This document shows positions 1 to 6,529 of a stretch of DNA of 18,972 bases, in pieces; position 1 is the first letter of the stretch, and each line of letters starts with the position of its first letter. A model generated the notes under the pieces. The model searched no databases, was not told where the DNA came from, and saw only the letters and a program-made list of their open reading frames with translations. The DNA lies in NCBI GenBank assembly GCA_002311645.1, contig DBYW01000014.1, forward strand, positions 1 to 18,972, written 5' to 3'. Source of the stretch: Bacteroidales bacterium UBA1176. GTDB lineage: Bacteria; Bacteroidota; Bacteroidia; Bacteroidales; WCHB1-69. The translations under genes were made by a program, and so were the position numbers.

Positions 1-54
1 GTATGCGGATGTGACGTGATTCCCGCCGCCGCGCCGGCACGCCCAAAAAAATGA
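1..54 (+). CDS. possible 3' end of an upstream plus-strand gene (partial)
   Basis: Frame 1 is open from the window edge to a TGA at 52-54 and reads VCGCDVIPAAAPARPKK. The other two plus frames stop within 20 bases. The stretch is GC-rich and ends in two lysine codons, which looks like a protein tail. The terminator at 96-125 has an A-tract on one side and a T-tract on the other, as expected between convergent genes. Only 17 residues are visible, so no family can be named, and chance openness is quite possible. Confidence 0.3.
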   Translation, partial: VCGCDVIPAAAPARPKK

Positions 55-95
55 TACAGATGCCCTGATCTGGGCCATCAAGTATATAATTTCCT

Positions 96-125
96 AAAAA
101 AAACGCGGTGAAAGCCGCGTTTTTT
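96..125 (-). terminator. rho-independent terminator, probably bidirectional
   Basis: The stem ACGCGG (103-108) pairs with CCGCGT (115-120). The loop can be read as a GAAA tetraloop closed by a U-G pair. It is flanked by an A-run at 96-103 and a T-run at 120-125. On the minus strand it directly follows, and slightly overlaps, the stop of the gene ending at 124, so it should end the 2368-124 transcript. It could also stop a plus-strand transcript entering from the left. Confidence 0.85.
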
Positions 126-1014
126 ATTGTCCAAACAATTCGTTGTGTCGGTTGTTGATGTAGGCGTATGTGTCGACATAGCATCGGAAAAAGCCTTGTG
201 TGTCTGGGGTTATGACCGGTTCATCCAATGTCATTTCGCGGATGGCCTTGAAGTTGTATTGGCCGTTTACACGCCACCCCTGCAAGATGCCGATGTGGAT
301 GGCATTGGTGGGGCAGAAGAAAGAACAGCGCATACACATAAGGCAGTGATGGTCGAACCGTATCGTGCCGGTTTCGTCCTTGCGTATGTTGTGCATCGGG
401 CATTGCCGGATGCAGAGGCCGCAGCCAGTGCACTTTTCCATATCCGTCTTGTAGAAAAACGAGTTCACATCGCCGCCCACAAATTGGATGGAAACTGCGC
501 GGGTCACAATCCGATGCCAAAGTTTGTACCGCTTGATGTTGGGAATATGATGCGTGATTTCATAGATCAGTATATCATATAGCTTCTCATCCATATCAAG
601 GATTTCCTTGACCAGTCGCTCGTCAAAACGAAAATGGATGTTATAGGGCATCATAAAATGATACTCGTTCTCAATGAGGGCTTTGCTGCGCTTGAGCTTG
701 CGCCATACGAAGAGGGAGGATGCGTCATTGACCTTTTCGGTCTCGCCGGAGTTCTTGTAGATGAACGTCCGGATGCCTTTGGGGAATTTCTGCTTCCGGA
801 TGAATTTGAGAAATGGCCAGGGCGCGTTGTATCCGTATATAGGGTACCCCAATCCAATCAAGTCATACCCGGACAGGTCAAGATGTTCCGTGTTCAAGGG
901 GTCAATCTCGTACAAATCAACCTCATATCCGACCGATTCCAGCCTTTTTTTTAACTGCTGGGAAACATAGCGGGTGTTGAAGGTACCAGTAAAATAGATG
1001 AGCAGACAGCGCAT
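124..1014 (-). CDS. EFR1-type flavodoxin/4Fe-4S ferredoxin fusion protein
   Basis: This 296-residue protein joins a flavodoxin-like N-terminal half to a C-terminal ferredoxin with two [4Fe-4S] clusters. Residues 1-90 begin LLIYFTGTFNT, resembling the FMN phosphate loop of flavodoxins, with YDLIGLGYPIYGY near 50-62 as the second loop. The two cluster motifs are CTGCGLCIRQCP (cysteines 195, 198, 201, 205) and CLMCMRCSFFCP (cysteines 224, 227, 230, 234). All eight ligands are intact. It has no signal peptide or membrane span, so it is probably a cytoplasmic electron carrier. Proteins of this build are annotated as EFR1 family ferredoxins; their partners are mostly unknown. The start ATG lies 5 nt after the stop of the SnoaL-like gene, so the two are almost certainly cotranscribed. 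The architecture is secure; the physiological partner is not known. Confidence 0.88.
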   Translation of the reverse strand: MRCLLIYFTGTFNTRYVSQQLKKRLESVGYEVDLYEIDPLNTEHLDLSGYDLIGLGYPIYGYNAPWPFLKFIRKQKFPKGIRTFIYKNSGETEKVNDASSLFVWRKLKRSKALIENEYHFMMPYNIHFRFDERLVKEILDMDEKLYDILIYEITHHIPNIKRYKLWHRIVTRAVSIQFVGGDVNSFFYKTDMEKCTGCGLCIRQCPMHNIRKDETGTIRFDHHCLMCMRCSFFCPTNAIHIGILQGWRVNGQYNFKAIREMTLDEPVITPDTQGFFRCYVDTYAYINNRHNELFGQ

Positions 1015-1019
1015 AGTCT

Positions 1020-1577
1020 CTATTTCTTTTTTTTCAAGATGTTGTACTGGAAGTATTGTCCGTATTGTCCGAGTTTGGCCGGGTCGGAATCCTTGACCCT
1101 CTTGAGGAAAGTCTTTTTCCGGAGTGTGATGATGTTCAACAAACCTCTGAACTTCAAATATTCATGGCAGCGTTCGTAGCCGATGTCCTTTATACGCCAG
1201 CCCTCTTCCGTCTGGACATACTGGACAGTGTAGATGGCGGCGCCGTGCAGTTCGACCAGGAATTTTTCGTGGAGAAGATGGTCTTCCAAATACCATTTTG
1301 CAGTTGCCGTGTCTGGACTGAGAATGTCAATCTCTCCTCCGTGGATAAGGTGGGTGGAGGGCATATCCAGTTTCATTGCGCCGCACAGGAATTCCATCAC
1401 GGCCTCTTTGCCCCGATAGGACATCGCACCATTGCCGTATGAGGAAACAACGTCATCGGTGAAACACTCGGCAAGGCCGTCAAAATCGCGGGTGTCGAGA
1501 CAACGTTGGTATTTGGCTTGTAAATGACGGATGGATTCTATGCTTTCCAAACGGGAGATTCTTTCTTCTAAGGTCAT
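1020..1577 (-). CDS. SnoaL/NTF2-like protein resembling bile acid 7alpha-dehydratase (BaiE)
   Basis: This 185-residue protein has a SnoaL_4/NTF2-like fold signature: an N-terminal helix, then a cone of strands ending GWRIKDIGYER. Compared from memory with clostridial BaiE, similarity is strong from the first residues: MTLE.RI..LE, IE.I..L.AKY.RCLD, SY.NG, WYLED, and GY.R near 133-136. The residues reported as catalytic in BaiE (Tyr30, Asp35, His83, Asp106, Arg146) appear to map to Tyr23, Asp28, His79, Asp99 and Arg136 here. This suggests a dehydratase or related lyase/isomerase on a polycyclic or steroid-like substrate. Residues 145-185 form a lysine- and tyrosine-rich tail beyond the usual fold. 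It lies in an operon between a GT2 gene (56 nt upstream) and a ferredoxin gene (5 nt downstream). The SnoaL family is functionally broad, so the fold is well supported but the substrate is inference. Confidence 0.8.
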   Translation of the reverse strand: MTLEERISRLESIESIRHLQAKYQRCLDTRDFDGLAECFTDDVVSSYGNGAMSYRGKEAVMEFLCGAMKLDMPSTHLIHGGEIDILSPDTATAKWYLEDHLLHEKFLVELHGAAIYTVQYVQTEEGWRIKDIGYERCHEYLKFRGLLNIITLRKKTFLKRVKDSDPAKLGQYGQYFQYNILKKKK

Positions 1578-1633
1578 ACGAACGGGGAGATTAATGAGTT
1601 GAGGCAGTTGTCGCTTGTGGGCATATTCACTGG

Positions 1634-2368
1634 TTATTTCAGGTATTTTCTTGAAAAACAGTTGTACTTAAGGATGCAATAGAGTGTCCGCACACCATCC
1701 TTCCACCCGATCTTTTTGCCTTCGGCGTATGTGCGGCCATAGTAGGATATGGGCACCTCGTAGATGCGGATGGCCTCTTTCTTGGCCATGCGGGCCAGTT
1801 TGGCGGTGACTTCCGGTTCGAAGCCGAAGCGTTTCTCTTGAAGATAAAGGCGCTTGAAGATGTCGGCGCGCGCCATTTTGTAGCAGGTCTCCATGTCGGT
1901 GAGATTCAGGTTGGTGAACCAGTTGGAGACGCGGGTGAGCAGTTTGTTGCCTTTGGTATGCCAATAGAAGAGGATACGGTGCGGCGTGCCTCCCAAATAG
2001 CGTGATCCGTATACCACGTCGGCAAATCCCATCACAATAGGTTTCAACAGCAGGTTGTACTCTTCAGGATCGTACTCAAGGTCAGCATCTTGTATGATGA
2101 TGTAGTCGCCGGTGCTGTCTGCGATGCCGCGATGGAGTGCAGCCCCCTTGCCCATGTTGCAAGGCTGGTCATAGTAGCGTATCTCCGCATCAGGATGGGC
2201 TGCGGCATATTCTGCAATGACCTCGCGGGAGTTGTCGGATGAACCATCATTGACCAAGACCAGTTCCTTGTCAAAACCATGGATCAAATTTACTGCAAGC
2301 ACTTTGTCCAAAATGGCCGTAATGGTTTTGGCCTCGTTGTAGACGGGTATTATGATGGATAGTTTCAT
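1634..2368 (-). CDS. family 2 glycosyltransferase, dolichol-phosphate mannosyltransferase-like
   Basis: This 244-residue GT-A enzyme would move a sugar from a nucleotide donor, probably to a polyprenyl-phosphate or lipid acceptor. Visible motifs are MKLSIIIPVYNEAKT at the N-terminus, NDGSSDNS near 40-47 (nucleotide contact), the metal-binding QDADLEYDPEEY at 93-104, and the later DMETCYKM and FGFEPEVTAKLAR segments of the DPM1-like GT2 subgroup. There is no C-terminal membrane span, so it is probably soluble or peripheral. The frame stays open 19 codons further upstream, but that part would encode an implausible leader crossing the promoter. I therefore start at the ATG at 2366-2368, where the GT2 domain begins. 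It is the first gene of a unit with the SnoaL-like and ferredoxin genes. The acceptor cannot be told from sequence. Confidence 0.9.
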   Translation of the reverse strand: MKLSIIIPVYNEAKTITAILDKVLAVNLIHGFDKELVLVNDGSSDNSREVIAEYAAAHPDAEIRYYDQPCNMGKGAALHRGIADSTGDYIIIQDADLEYDPEEYNLLLKPIVMGFADVVYGSRYLGGTPHRILFYWHTKGNKLLTRVSNWFTNLNLTDMETCYKMARADIFKRLYLQEKRFGFEPEVTAKLARMAKKEAIRIYEVPISYYGRTYAEGKKIGWKDGVRTLYCILKYNCFSRKYLK

Positions 2369-2396
2369 TTTCTCTATATGCAAGTGTATGAGGCGA

Positions 2397-2426
2397 CAAA
2401 AATACAAAAAAAAACGAGGTGTCAAA
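2397..2426 (-). promoter_or_regulatory. Bacteroidetes-type promoter of the glycosyltransferase operon
   Basis: On the minus strand, TATTTTTG (2404-2397) matches the -7 consensus TAnnTTTG. A TTTG (2426-2423) sits 18 nt upstream as a -33 box. Transcription would begin near 2390, about 20 nt before the ATG at 2368. The -33 box is also the loop of the tRNA terminator, so the two signals share bases. Confidence 0.6.
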
Positions 2427-2436
2427 ACACTTCGTT
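2406..2436 (-). terminator. terminator of the tRNA-Val gene
   Basis: On the minus strand the stem AACGAAGTGT pairs with ACACCTCGTT (one A-C mismatch) around a TTTG loop, followed by nine T residues. It begins five bases after the encoded CCA of the tRNA. The position and U-tract fit termination of the tRNA transcript. Confidence 0.75.
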
Positions 2437-2441
2437 TCCAC

Positions 2442-2519
2442 TGGTGGGAACTACTAGATTCGAACTAGTGACCCCCTGCTTGTAAGGCAGGTGCTCTAAA
2501 CCAACTGAGCTAAGCTCCC
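2442..2519 (-). tRNA. tRNA-Val (anticodon UAC), CCA encoded
   Basis: Reading the minus strand, the acceptor arm GGGAGCT pairs with AGTTCCC (one G-T pair). The D stem is GCTC/GAGC. The anticodon stem CCTGC/GCAGG encloses the loop CTTACAA, giving anticodon TAC for valine codons. The T arm is ACTAG-TTCGAAT-CTAGT, with a five-base variable loop. The tRNA body is 75 nt, and the discriminator A is followed by a genomic CCA at 2444-2442. All arms are complete, so this should be a functional tRNA. It is flanked by its own promoter and terminator. Confidence 0.96.
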
Positions 2520-2533
2520 TTTTAAAGGCGGTG

Positions 2534-2562
2534 CAAAGATAACATTTTTTTTGTTGTGGCAA
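2534..2562 (-). promoter_or_regulatory. promoter of tRNA-Val
   Basis: On the minus strand, TATCTTTG (2541-2534) fits the -7 box TAnnTTTG. TTG (2562-2560) lies 18 nt upstream as the -33 element. Transcription would begin a few bases before the tRNA 5' end at 2519. This is one of the best promoter matches in the window. Confidence 0.7.
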
Positions 2563-2602
2563 CGGCTTATACGAAAATCTTTAATCTTTGGTTATGAGTG
2601 TT

Positions 2603-3184
2603 TTAGAACTGCAATCCGGCACTAATACCTATAAATTGCGGCTTTTTTCCGGCTATATTGCGGAAATAATTACGGAAACTGCGCTGGTAGTTGGCTCCTA
2701 TGGTGATGGGGCCGAACTTGAAATCAAAGCCGGTCGTCAAAAAAACTTGCTGGGTGTTGAGGCTCTCCTTGTCGAAGCCGATATTGTTCTCCGTGATTTT
2801 CAGGATGGGTTGGTATACAATTCCGAGGTAGGGTTGGAATGCCGACACTTTCCGGATCGGCACATGTCCCACGGCTTTGATCGGTATTTGGAGATGACGT
2901 GTCTCAACGCGCTCATCCGAATAACCTTGGTATCTGTTCGAAAAATTGCATTTGTAAAAGGCGTAGCCAAGTCCAATTTCTCCATAGACGTGTTTGCCGG
3001 CACGGAAATAGGCGCCGAATTCTCCGACAAACAGGCCGCTCAATTCATGGTGCTCTATGGAATAGGTGCGTGAAATGGAGAAGGATGTGCCCAATCGAAA
3101 ACCATATTGATACCATTTTTGGGCAATGGCCGTCTGTCCGACCAGCATAATCAGAGCAAGCAGGGGCAAAAGTCTTTTTTTCAT
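2603..3184 (-). CDS. small outer-membrane beta-barrel protein (PorT/OMP_b-brl type)
   Basis: This 193-residue protein begins with a clear signal peptide: MKKRLL, a hydrophobic core, then a likely cut after QTAIA before QKWYQYG. The remainder alternates polar and aromatic or small residues with strand-like segments such as YQYGFRLGTSFS, YGEIGLGYAFY, FQPYLGIVYQP and ITIGANYQRSF. It ends in FIGISAGLQF with a terminal Phe, typical of outer-membrane barrels. It resembles the porin-family/PorT-like beta-barrel of Bacteroidetes, a group with very varied roles. The longer open frame up to 3316 is only read-through inside pth. The ATG at 3184 overlaps the pth TGA as ATGA, which argues for coupled translation. 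It is the last gene of the 5748-2603 operon. Its exact function is unknown. Confidence 0.85.
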   Translation of the reverse strand: MKKRLLPLLALIMLVGQTAIAQKWYQYGFRLGTSFSISRTYSIEHHELSGLFVGEFGAYFRAGKHVYGEIGLGYAFYKCNFSNRYQGYSDERVETRHLQIPIKAVGHVPIRKVSAFQPYLGIVYQPILKITENNIGFDKESLNTQQVFLTTGFDFKFGPITIGANYQRSFRNYFRNIAGKKPQFIGISAGLQF

Positions 3185-3804
3185 TTCTCTGGGGTTGAAT
3201 TGTTTAGGGAAGGATTGTTCGGACTTTCGGACAGGGTGGTGTTGAACTGGTTCATGGTGCGTTCCAAGCCTGCGGTGGCAAAGGACTTGACTGCTTGCAC
3301 TGCGCGTTGGATGCAAGGTTCCACGAGTTTGAGCTCTTCGCTGGAAAAGCGTCCCAGAACATAATCAACCTGATAGCCTTGCGCAAAATCCTTGCCGATG
3401 CCGCAGCGCATTCGCGGGAAGTTGGCGTGGCCAAGCTGCTCGATGATGTTGTTGAGCCCGTTGTGGGATCCACCGCCGCCCTTGGGCTTGATTTTAAGTC
3501 CTCCTAAGGGCAGGTCGAGGTCGTCGCATATCACCATGCAATGGTCCGGGGTGATCTCTTCGGCATTGAGCCAATATTTGACGGCTTTGCCACTGAGGTT
3601 CATGTAGGTGGTGGGCATGACGAGCACTAACGTGCGCCCTTTGTAGGTGGCGCGTGCCACGTATGCAAGCCGATCCACGGAAAACGAGGCCTTCAGTTCC
3701 GTGGCAACTGCATTCACCACTTCGAAGCCGTAGTTGTGACGGGTGCCGGCGTATTGTTGTTCTGCGTTGCCTAACCCCACAATAAGGTATTTTTTATCAT
3801 TCAT
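3181..3804 (-). CDS. pth: peptidyl-tRNA hydrolase
   Basis: This 207-residue cytoplasmic enzyme cleaves peptides from tRNAs that fall off ribosomes. Family motifs are present: VGLGN (9-13), TRHNYGFEVVN with catalytic His23, PTTYMNLSG with Asn69, the CDDLDLPLG segment containing the catalytic Asp (Asp94 by alignment with E. coli Asp93), and the glycine-rich loop followed by SHNGL with Asn115. The family is usually about 190 residues; the last 20 or so here form an Asn/Ser/Pro-rich tail that is probably disordered. The gene overlaps rsmD by 8 nt upstream and the barrel gene by 4 nt downstream, as part of a compact operon. Confidence 0.97.
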   Translation of the reverse strand: MNDKKYLIVGLGNAEQQYAGTRHNYGFEVVNAVATELKASFSVDRLAYVARATYKGRTLVLVMPTTYMNLSGKAVKYWLNAEEITPDHCMVICDDLDLPLGGLKIKPKGGGGSHNGLNNIIEQLGHANFPRMRCGIGKDFAQGYQVDYVLGRFSSEELKLVEPCIQRAVQAVKSFATAGLERTMNQFNTTLSESPNNPSLNNSTPEK

Positions 3805-4378
3805 TGCTGTCTGTTTCGTTGTTTTCGGTATTTTCCTCCTCGGACATGTTCACGAAGAACGTGAAATTGAGTTTTCCATAGATGCGATGCTGGAAAAACT
3901 GGGGGTGAGAAGAGAAATCGTGTTCCTTGGAATGCTCCATGATGAGCCAGCCGTCAGGGTTGAGCAGCTCCCGTTTGAAAACATTGTCGATGATCTGTTC
4001 GATGCCTTCCAACTGGTAGGGCGGGTCGGCGAAGATAATATCGAATTTCTGGATGCAACGCTCCGTGTAGGCGAATGCATCCTGACGGATAACGGCGGCG
4101 TTGTGATAGTTTAGTTGCTCTAACGTGCGTTGGATGAAGCGGGTGCATTTCGGCTCGATGTCCACTGCGATGACGGACTGCGCCCCTCTGGACGCGAACT
4201 CGTAGGTGATGTTGCCTGTGCCAGCGAACAGGTCGAGCACGCGCACGCGGTCGAAATAGAAGTAGTTGTTCAGGATGTTGAACAAACTCTCCTTGCCCAA
4301 GTCCGTGGTGGGACGCACGGGCAGGTTGTCGGGGGCCACTATATGTCTGCCTCTGTTCTTGCCGCTGATGATTCTCAT
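3797..4378 (-). CDS. rsmD: 16S rRNA (guanine966-N2)-methyltransferase RsmD
   Basis: This 193-residue SAM-dependent methyltransferase modifies G966 of 16S rRNA. It starts with the RsmD signature MRIISGKNRGR and RPTTDLGKESLFNIL (22-36). The SAM-binding loop VLDLFAGTGN lies at 47-56, and the catalytic N2-guanine motif is DPPY at 118-121. The C-terminus (about 178-193) is an acidic Glu/Asn tail that is not part of the fold. Its stop overlaps the pth start by 8 nt. Its start shares one base with the DUF3822 stop. The rsmD-DUF3822 pairing is common in Bacteroidetes. Confidence 0.96.
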   Translation of the reverse strand: MRIISGKNRGRHIVAPDNLPVRPTTDLGKESLFNILNNYFYFDRVRVLDLFAGTGNITYEFASRGAQSVIAVDIEPKCTRFIQRTLEQLNYHNAAVIRQDAFAYTERCIQKFDIIFADPPYQLEGIEQIIDNVFKRELLNPDGWLIMEHSKEHDFSSHPQFFQHRIYGKLNFTFFVNMSEEENTENNETDSNE

Positions 4379-5064
4379 TATAGCAGGATGATTTTTTCTA
4401 CGTATTTGGACAGCAAGTCGTTCAACTTTTTGTTGGACTTGTTGAAATAATGCACGAAAAGCGTGGGGTCTGTCAACCCCAGCTGCTGTACGCTGTTGAG
4501 GGTGTGGTAGAGCAAGTCCACGTTCTCGACATGGGTGGTGCGGTTGACGAGCAGGGGGTTCTTGCCCTGCACGGCGAGGATGTCCGCGAAGGTGTCGTTG
4601 ACGGACAGCAGGACGGCGTTGGCGGGCTCTTGATCCATCAGGAACTGGTAGAGCAGGGAGGCCTCGCTTCGATAAATCGGGGTGCAGGGCAGCTCGCCGA
4701 TGGAGGAATAGTCGTTTTGCTCCAGGAAATAGAGTGAACGGTAGAATCCTAACTTGTCGCAGAAATGTTTCCCGATTTGGGAGATGTCGAATTGCATGCG
4801 CAGATAGTCGAGCACTTTGCTCTCGTCGAAGATGACATCAGGGACGAGCAGCGGCGTGCGCGTGGCGACCACAATGTCGATGACCTGCGCCTGGTTGGCG
4901 GCAAGGTGGAAGAATTCAGGAGCCTTGAGTGTGATCAGGGCGTTTTCGGTCGCGGGGTAGAAGGCCTGTCGCAAGGTCCCGTCGTCCGCTTGGTCATATA
5001 GTGAAAATCCATCCGGCATGAGGCGGATGGATTTCTTATAATAGTTGTTTAATATAGGATTCAT
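4378..5064 (-). CDS. DUF3822 family protein
   Basis: This 228-residue protein of unknown function has the expected context of a DUF3822 protein, directly upstream of rsmD in Bacteroidetes. It begins MNPILNNYYKKS and LMPDGFSLY, a feature I associate with this family. Segments such as YYKKSIRLMPDGFSLY, VLLSVNDTFADILAVQGKN and an internal VVATRTPLLVPD suggest a duplicated alpha/beta fold, possibly of the actin/hexokinase type, but that fold is inference. No signal peptide or transmembrane segment is visible. It shares one base with rsmD, so translation is likely coupled. The identification is from memory of the family and synteny, not from a search. Confidence 0.75.
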   Translation of the reverse strand: MNPILNNYYKKSIRLMPDGFSLYDQADDGTLRQAFYPATENALITLKAPEFFHLAANQAQVIDIVVATRTPLLVPDVIFDESKVLDYLRMQFDISQIGKHFCDKLGFYRSLYFLEQNDYSSIGELPCTPIYRSEASLLYQFLMDQEPANAVLLSVNDTFADILAVQGKNPLLVNRTTHVENVDLLYHTLNSVQQLGLTDPTLFVHYFNKSNKKLNDLLSKYVEKIILL

Positions 5065-5070
5065 GACAGT

Positions 5071-5748
5071 CTATTCCCAACTGCCGGCATTGCTGGCCTC
5101 GGTGAGGGAACCCATATACATGTCGGCATATTGTTCTCTATATTGTTTTTCTTCAGAAAGGTTGTTGTAGAAAATCTTGTTCCAGAGCTTGCTCAGGATG
5201 CCGGCACCCTCGGGGCTGATGCTGCGATCCATGTTGACGAGGATGTCGTCCAGGGGGACATCGATGCGGTAGACAGGGATCTCGTATGTTTTGGAGGCGA
5301 TGGATCCCGTCTGAATCTCGTATTGTTTTTTGTCGCTGAAGGGGATATACTGGAAATTCTTGAAATTCTCGGCGGTGAGTTTGTTGTCGAGTTCAAGCAT
5401 CTTTTCCAATGCGGGCACTTCGACGACTTCCTTGTGGATGAGACCCAATTTGAAAGCCTGGGCCTCGCTCATGGTGTCGGGGAAGTTACCGACATTTTTC
5501 TCAATCTGCACTTTGCCGTTGTTGACGAAGTCGACAAGGCTGTCCATGGTGGAAGCATAGTGTTTGTAAACGGTCTTGTAGACAGTCTGGGCGCTTCGGA
5601 TGGTGGTCAGGTTGGTGACATTTGCGGATTTGCGCAGTTCGTAGACTTGTCTGAACTTCTCGGGGCGCATGATGCTCCGGGCAGCAAAGATAGCCAGAAC
5701 CACGGCGGCGATGATTAATAATGCGGTAAAAACTTTTCTAGTCTTCAT
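5071..5748 (-). CDS. hypothetical membrane-anchored protein, pseudopilin-like N-terminus
   Basis: I do not recognise a named family for this 225-residue protein. One hydrophobic helix (about 7-24) follows a short basic start MKTRKV, so it is anchored in the inner membrane with the remainder probably in the periplasm. After the helix, the segment RKSANVTNLTTIRSAQTVYKTV and a nearby YASTMDSLVDFVNNGK recall the helix and following loop of type II secretion pseudopilins, but the prepilin-peptidase motif (G before F..xE) is missing. It is the first gene of the five-gene operon, 6 nt before DUF3822, behind a TAnnTTTG promoter. The coding call is firm because of the operon packing and the clean frame; its function is unknown. 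Confidence 0.8.
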   Translation of the reverse strand: MKTRKVFTALLIIAAVVLAIFAARSIMRPEKFRQVYELRKSANVTNLTTIRSAQTVYKTVYKHYASTMDSLVDFVNNGKVQIEKNVGNFPDTMSEAQAFKLGLIHKEVVEVPALEKMLELDNKLTAENFKNFQYIPFSDKKQYEIQTGSIASKTYEIPVYRIDVPLDDILVNMDRSISPEGAGILSKLWNKIFYNNLSEEKQYREQYADMYMGSLTEASNAGSWE

Positions 5749-5788
5749 AACTTATTTTAGATTATATTACTATCGTAAATTGTGCGGG

Positions 5789-5796
5789 CAAAAGTA
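5789..5796 (-). promoter_or_regulatory. -7 box of the 5748-2603 operon
   Basis: TACTTTTG on the minus strand matches TAnnTTTG. It lies about 40 nt upstream of the ATG at 5748, giving a leader of roughly 35 nt. No good TTG/TTTG -33 box is seen at the usual distance. It is the only convincing promoter upstream of the five genes. Confidence 0.5.
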
Positions 5797-5822
5797 GTAA
5801 AAAATCCTCTATGTTTCCACTG

Positions 5823-5846
5823 CTTGTGAAAAATATTTTTAACAAG
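5823..5846. repeat. 24-bp imperfect inverted repeat after the deoxynucleoside kinase gene
   Basis: CTTGT and ACAAG arms enclose an AAAAATATTTTT core, so 11 of 12 positions are self-complementary. It sits 14 bases beyond the stop of the kinase gene. It may act as a weak transcript-end hairpin, but no T-tract follows directly. The AT core makes chance a fair alternative. Confidence 0.35.
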
Positions 5847-5860
5847 GTTTGTTCAACAAA

Positions 5861-6496
5861 TCAGAAGGTGATGCGATGGATCCCGACAGGGTAGGTCTGT
5901 TCTGTCAACTGCCGGATGCGCCGGTAGTCCGCGGGGTTCGCGACGAAGTCCATTTGGGCGGTTTCCACCAGCAGGATGGGCATGTTGGCGTGCTGCCGGA
6001 AATAGGTGAGGTAGCTCTCTTGGATGTCCTGCAGGTATTCCGCCGTGATGTCCTTCTCGTATTCGCGGCCTCGCCGGGCAATGTTTTGGAGCAGTTGCTG
6101 CGTGTCGTTGTAGAGATAGAGAATCATGTCGGGCTTGGGCAGGAAGGAAGATATGGTGTCGAAGACGTTCTTGTAAAGGTTGTATTCGTCGGGGAGGAGG
6201 TTGTTTTTTGAGAAAATGATGCACTTGTCGATGAAATAGTCGCCAATCACGGCCTCGGTGAAGAGGTCGCGGGCCGAGAGCAGGTTCTTGAGCTGCTGAT
6301 ATCGGTCCATGAGGAAGGTCATCTCGACAGGGAAGGCGTAGTGTACGGGATCCTTGTAGAACTTGGGCAGGAAGGGGTTGTCGGCGAAACGTTCCAAGAC
6401 AAGCTCGGCATTGAAATCCTCTGCCAGCATCTTGGAGAGTGTGGTCTTGCCAGCCCCGATGCATCCTTCGACGACTATGTAATTATATGGTATCAT
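5861..6496 (-). CDS. deoxynucleoside kinase (dAK/dGK family)
   Basis: This 211-residue cytoplasmic kinase phosphorylates deoxynucleosides for salvage, probably purine deoxynucleosides. The P-loop GCIGAGKT is at 11-18. The general-base pair LER (E35, R36) precedes FADNPFL. FLMDRYQQL (61-69) and GDYFIDKCIIF (85-95) form the nucleoside pocket, with DYF taking the place of the DRS motif of animal enzymes. RRGREYEKDI (141-150) is the arginine-rich lid. The length is typical of bacterial dNKs. It lies 33 nt downstream of folK on the same strand, so the two are probably cotranscribed. The family is secure; preference for dA or dG is not readable by eye. Confidence 0.92.
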   Translation of the reverse strand: MIPYNYIVVEGCIGAGKTTLSKMLAEDFNAELVLERFADNPFLPKFYKDPVHYAFPVEMTFLMDRYQQLKNLLSARDLFTEAVIGDYFIDKCIIFSKNNLLPDEYNLYKNVFDTISSFLPKPDMILYLYNDTQQLLQNIARRGREYEKDITAEYLQDIQESYLTYFRQHANMPILLVETAQMDFVANPADYRRIRQLTEQTYPVGIHRITF

Positions 6497-6529
6497 GTTT
6501 CAACTTGGGTATGGTATGGTTTGGGAAAG

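Noticed and set aside
127..582. 151-codon plus-strand frame opposite the ferredoxin gene
   Set aside because: The minus-strand reading has two perfect 4Fe-4S motifs, so the plus frame is its shadow.
2442..2519. tRNA-Val as an integration site for a mobile element
   Set aside because: No integrase and no second copy of the tRNA 3' end was seen in the window.
3185..3316. Extended N-terminus of the beta-barrel protein (44 extra codons)
   Set aside because: The extension lies wholly inside pth and would bury the clear signal peptide that begins at 3184.
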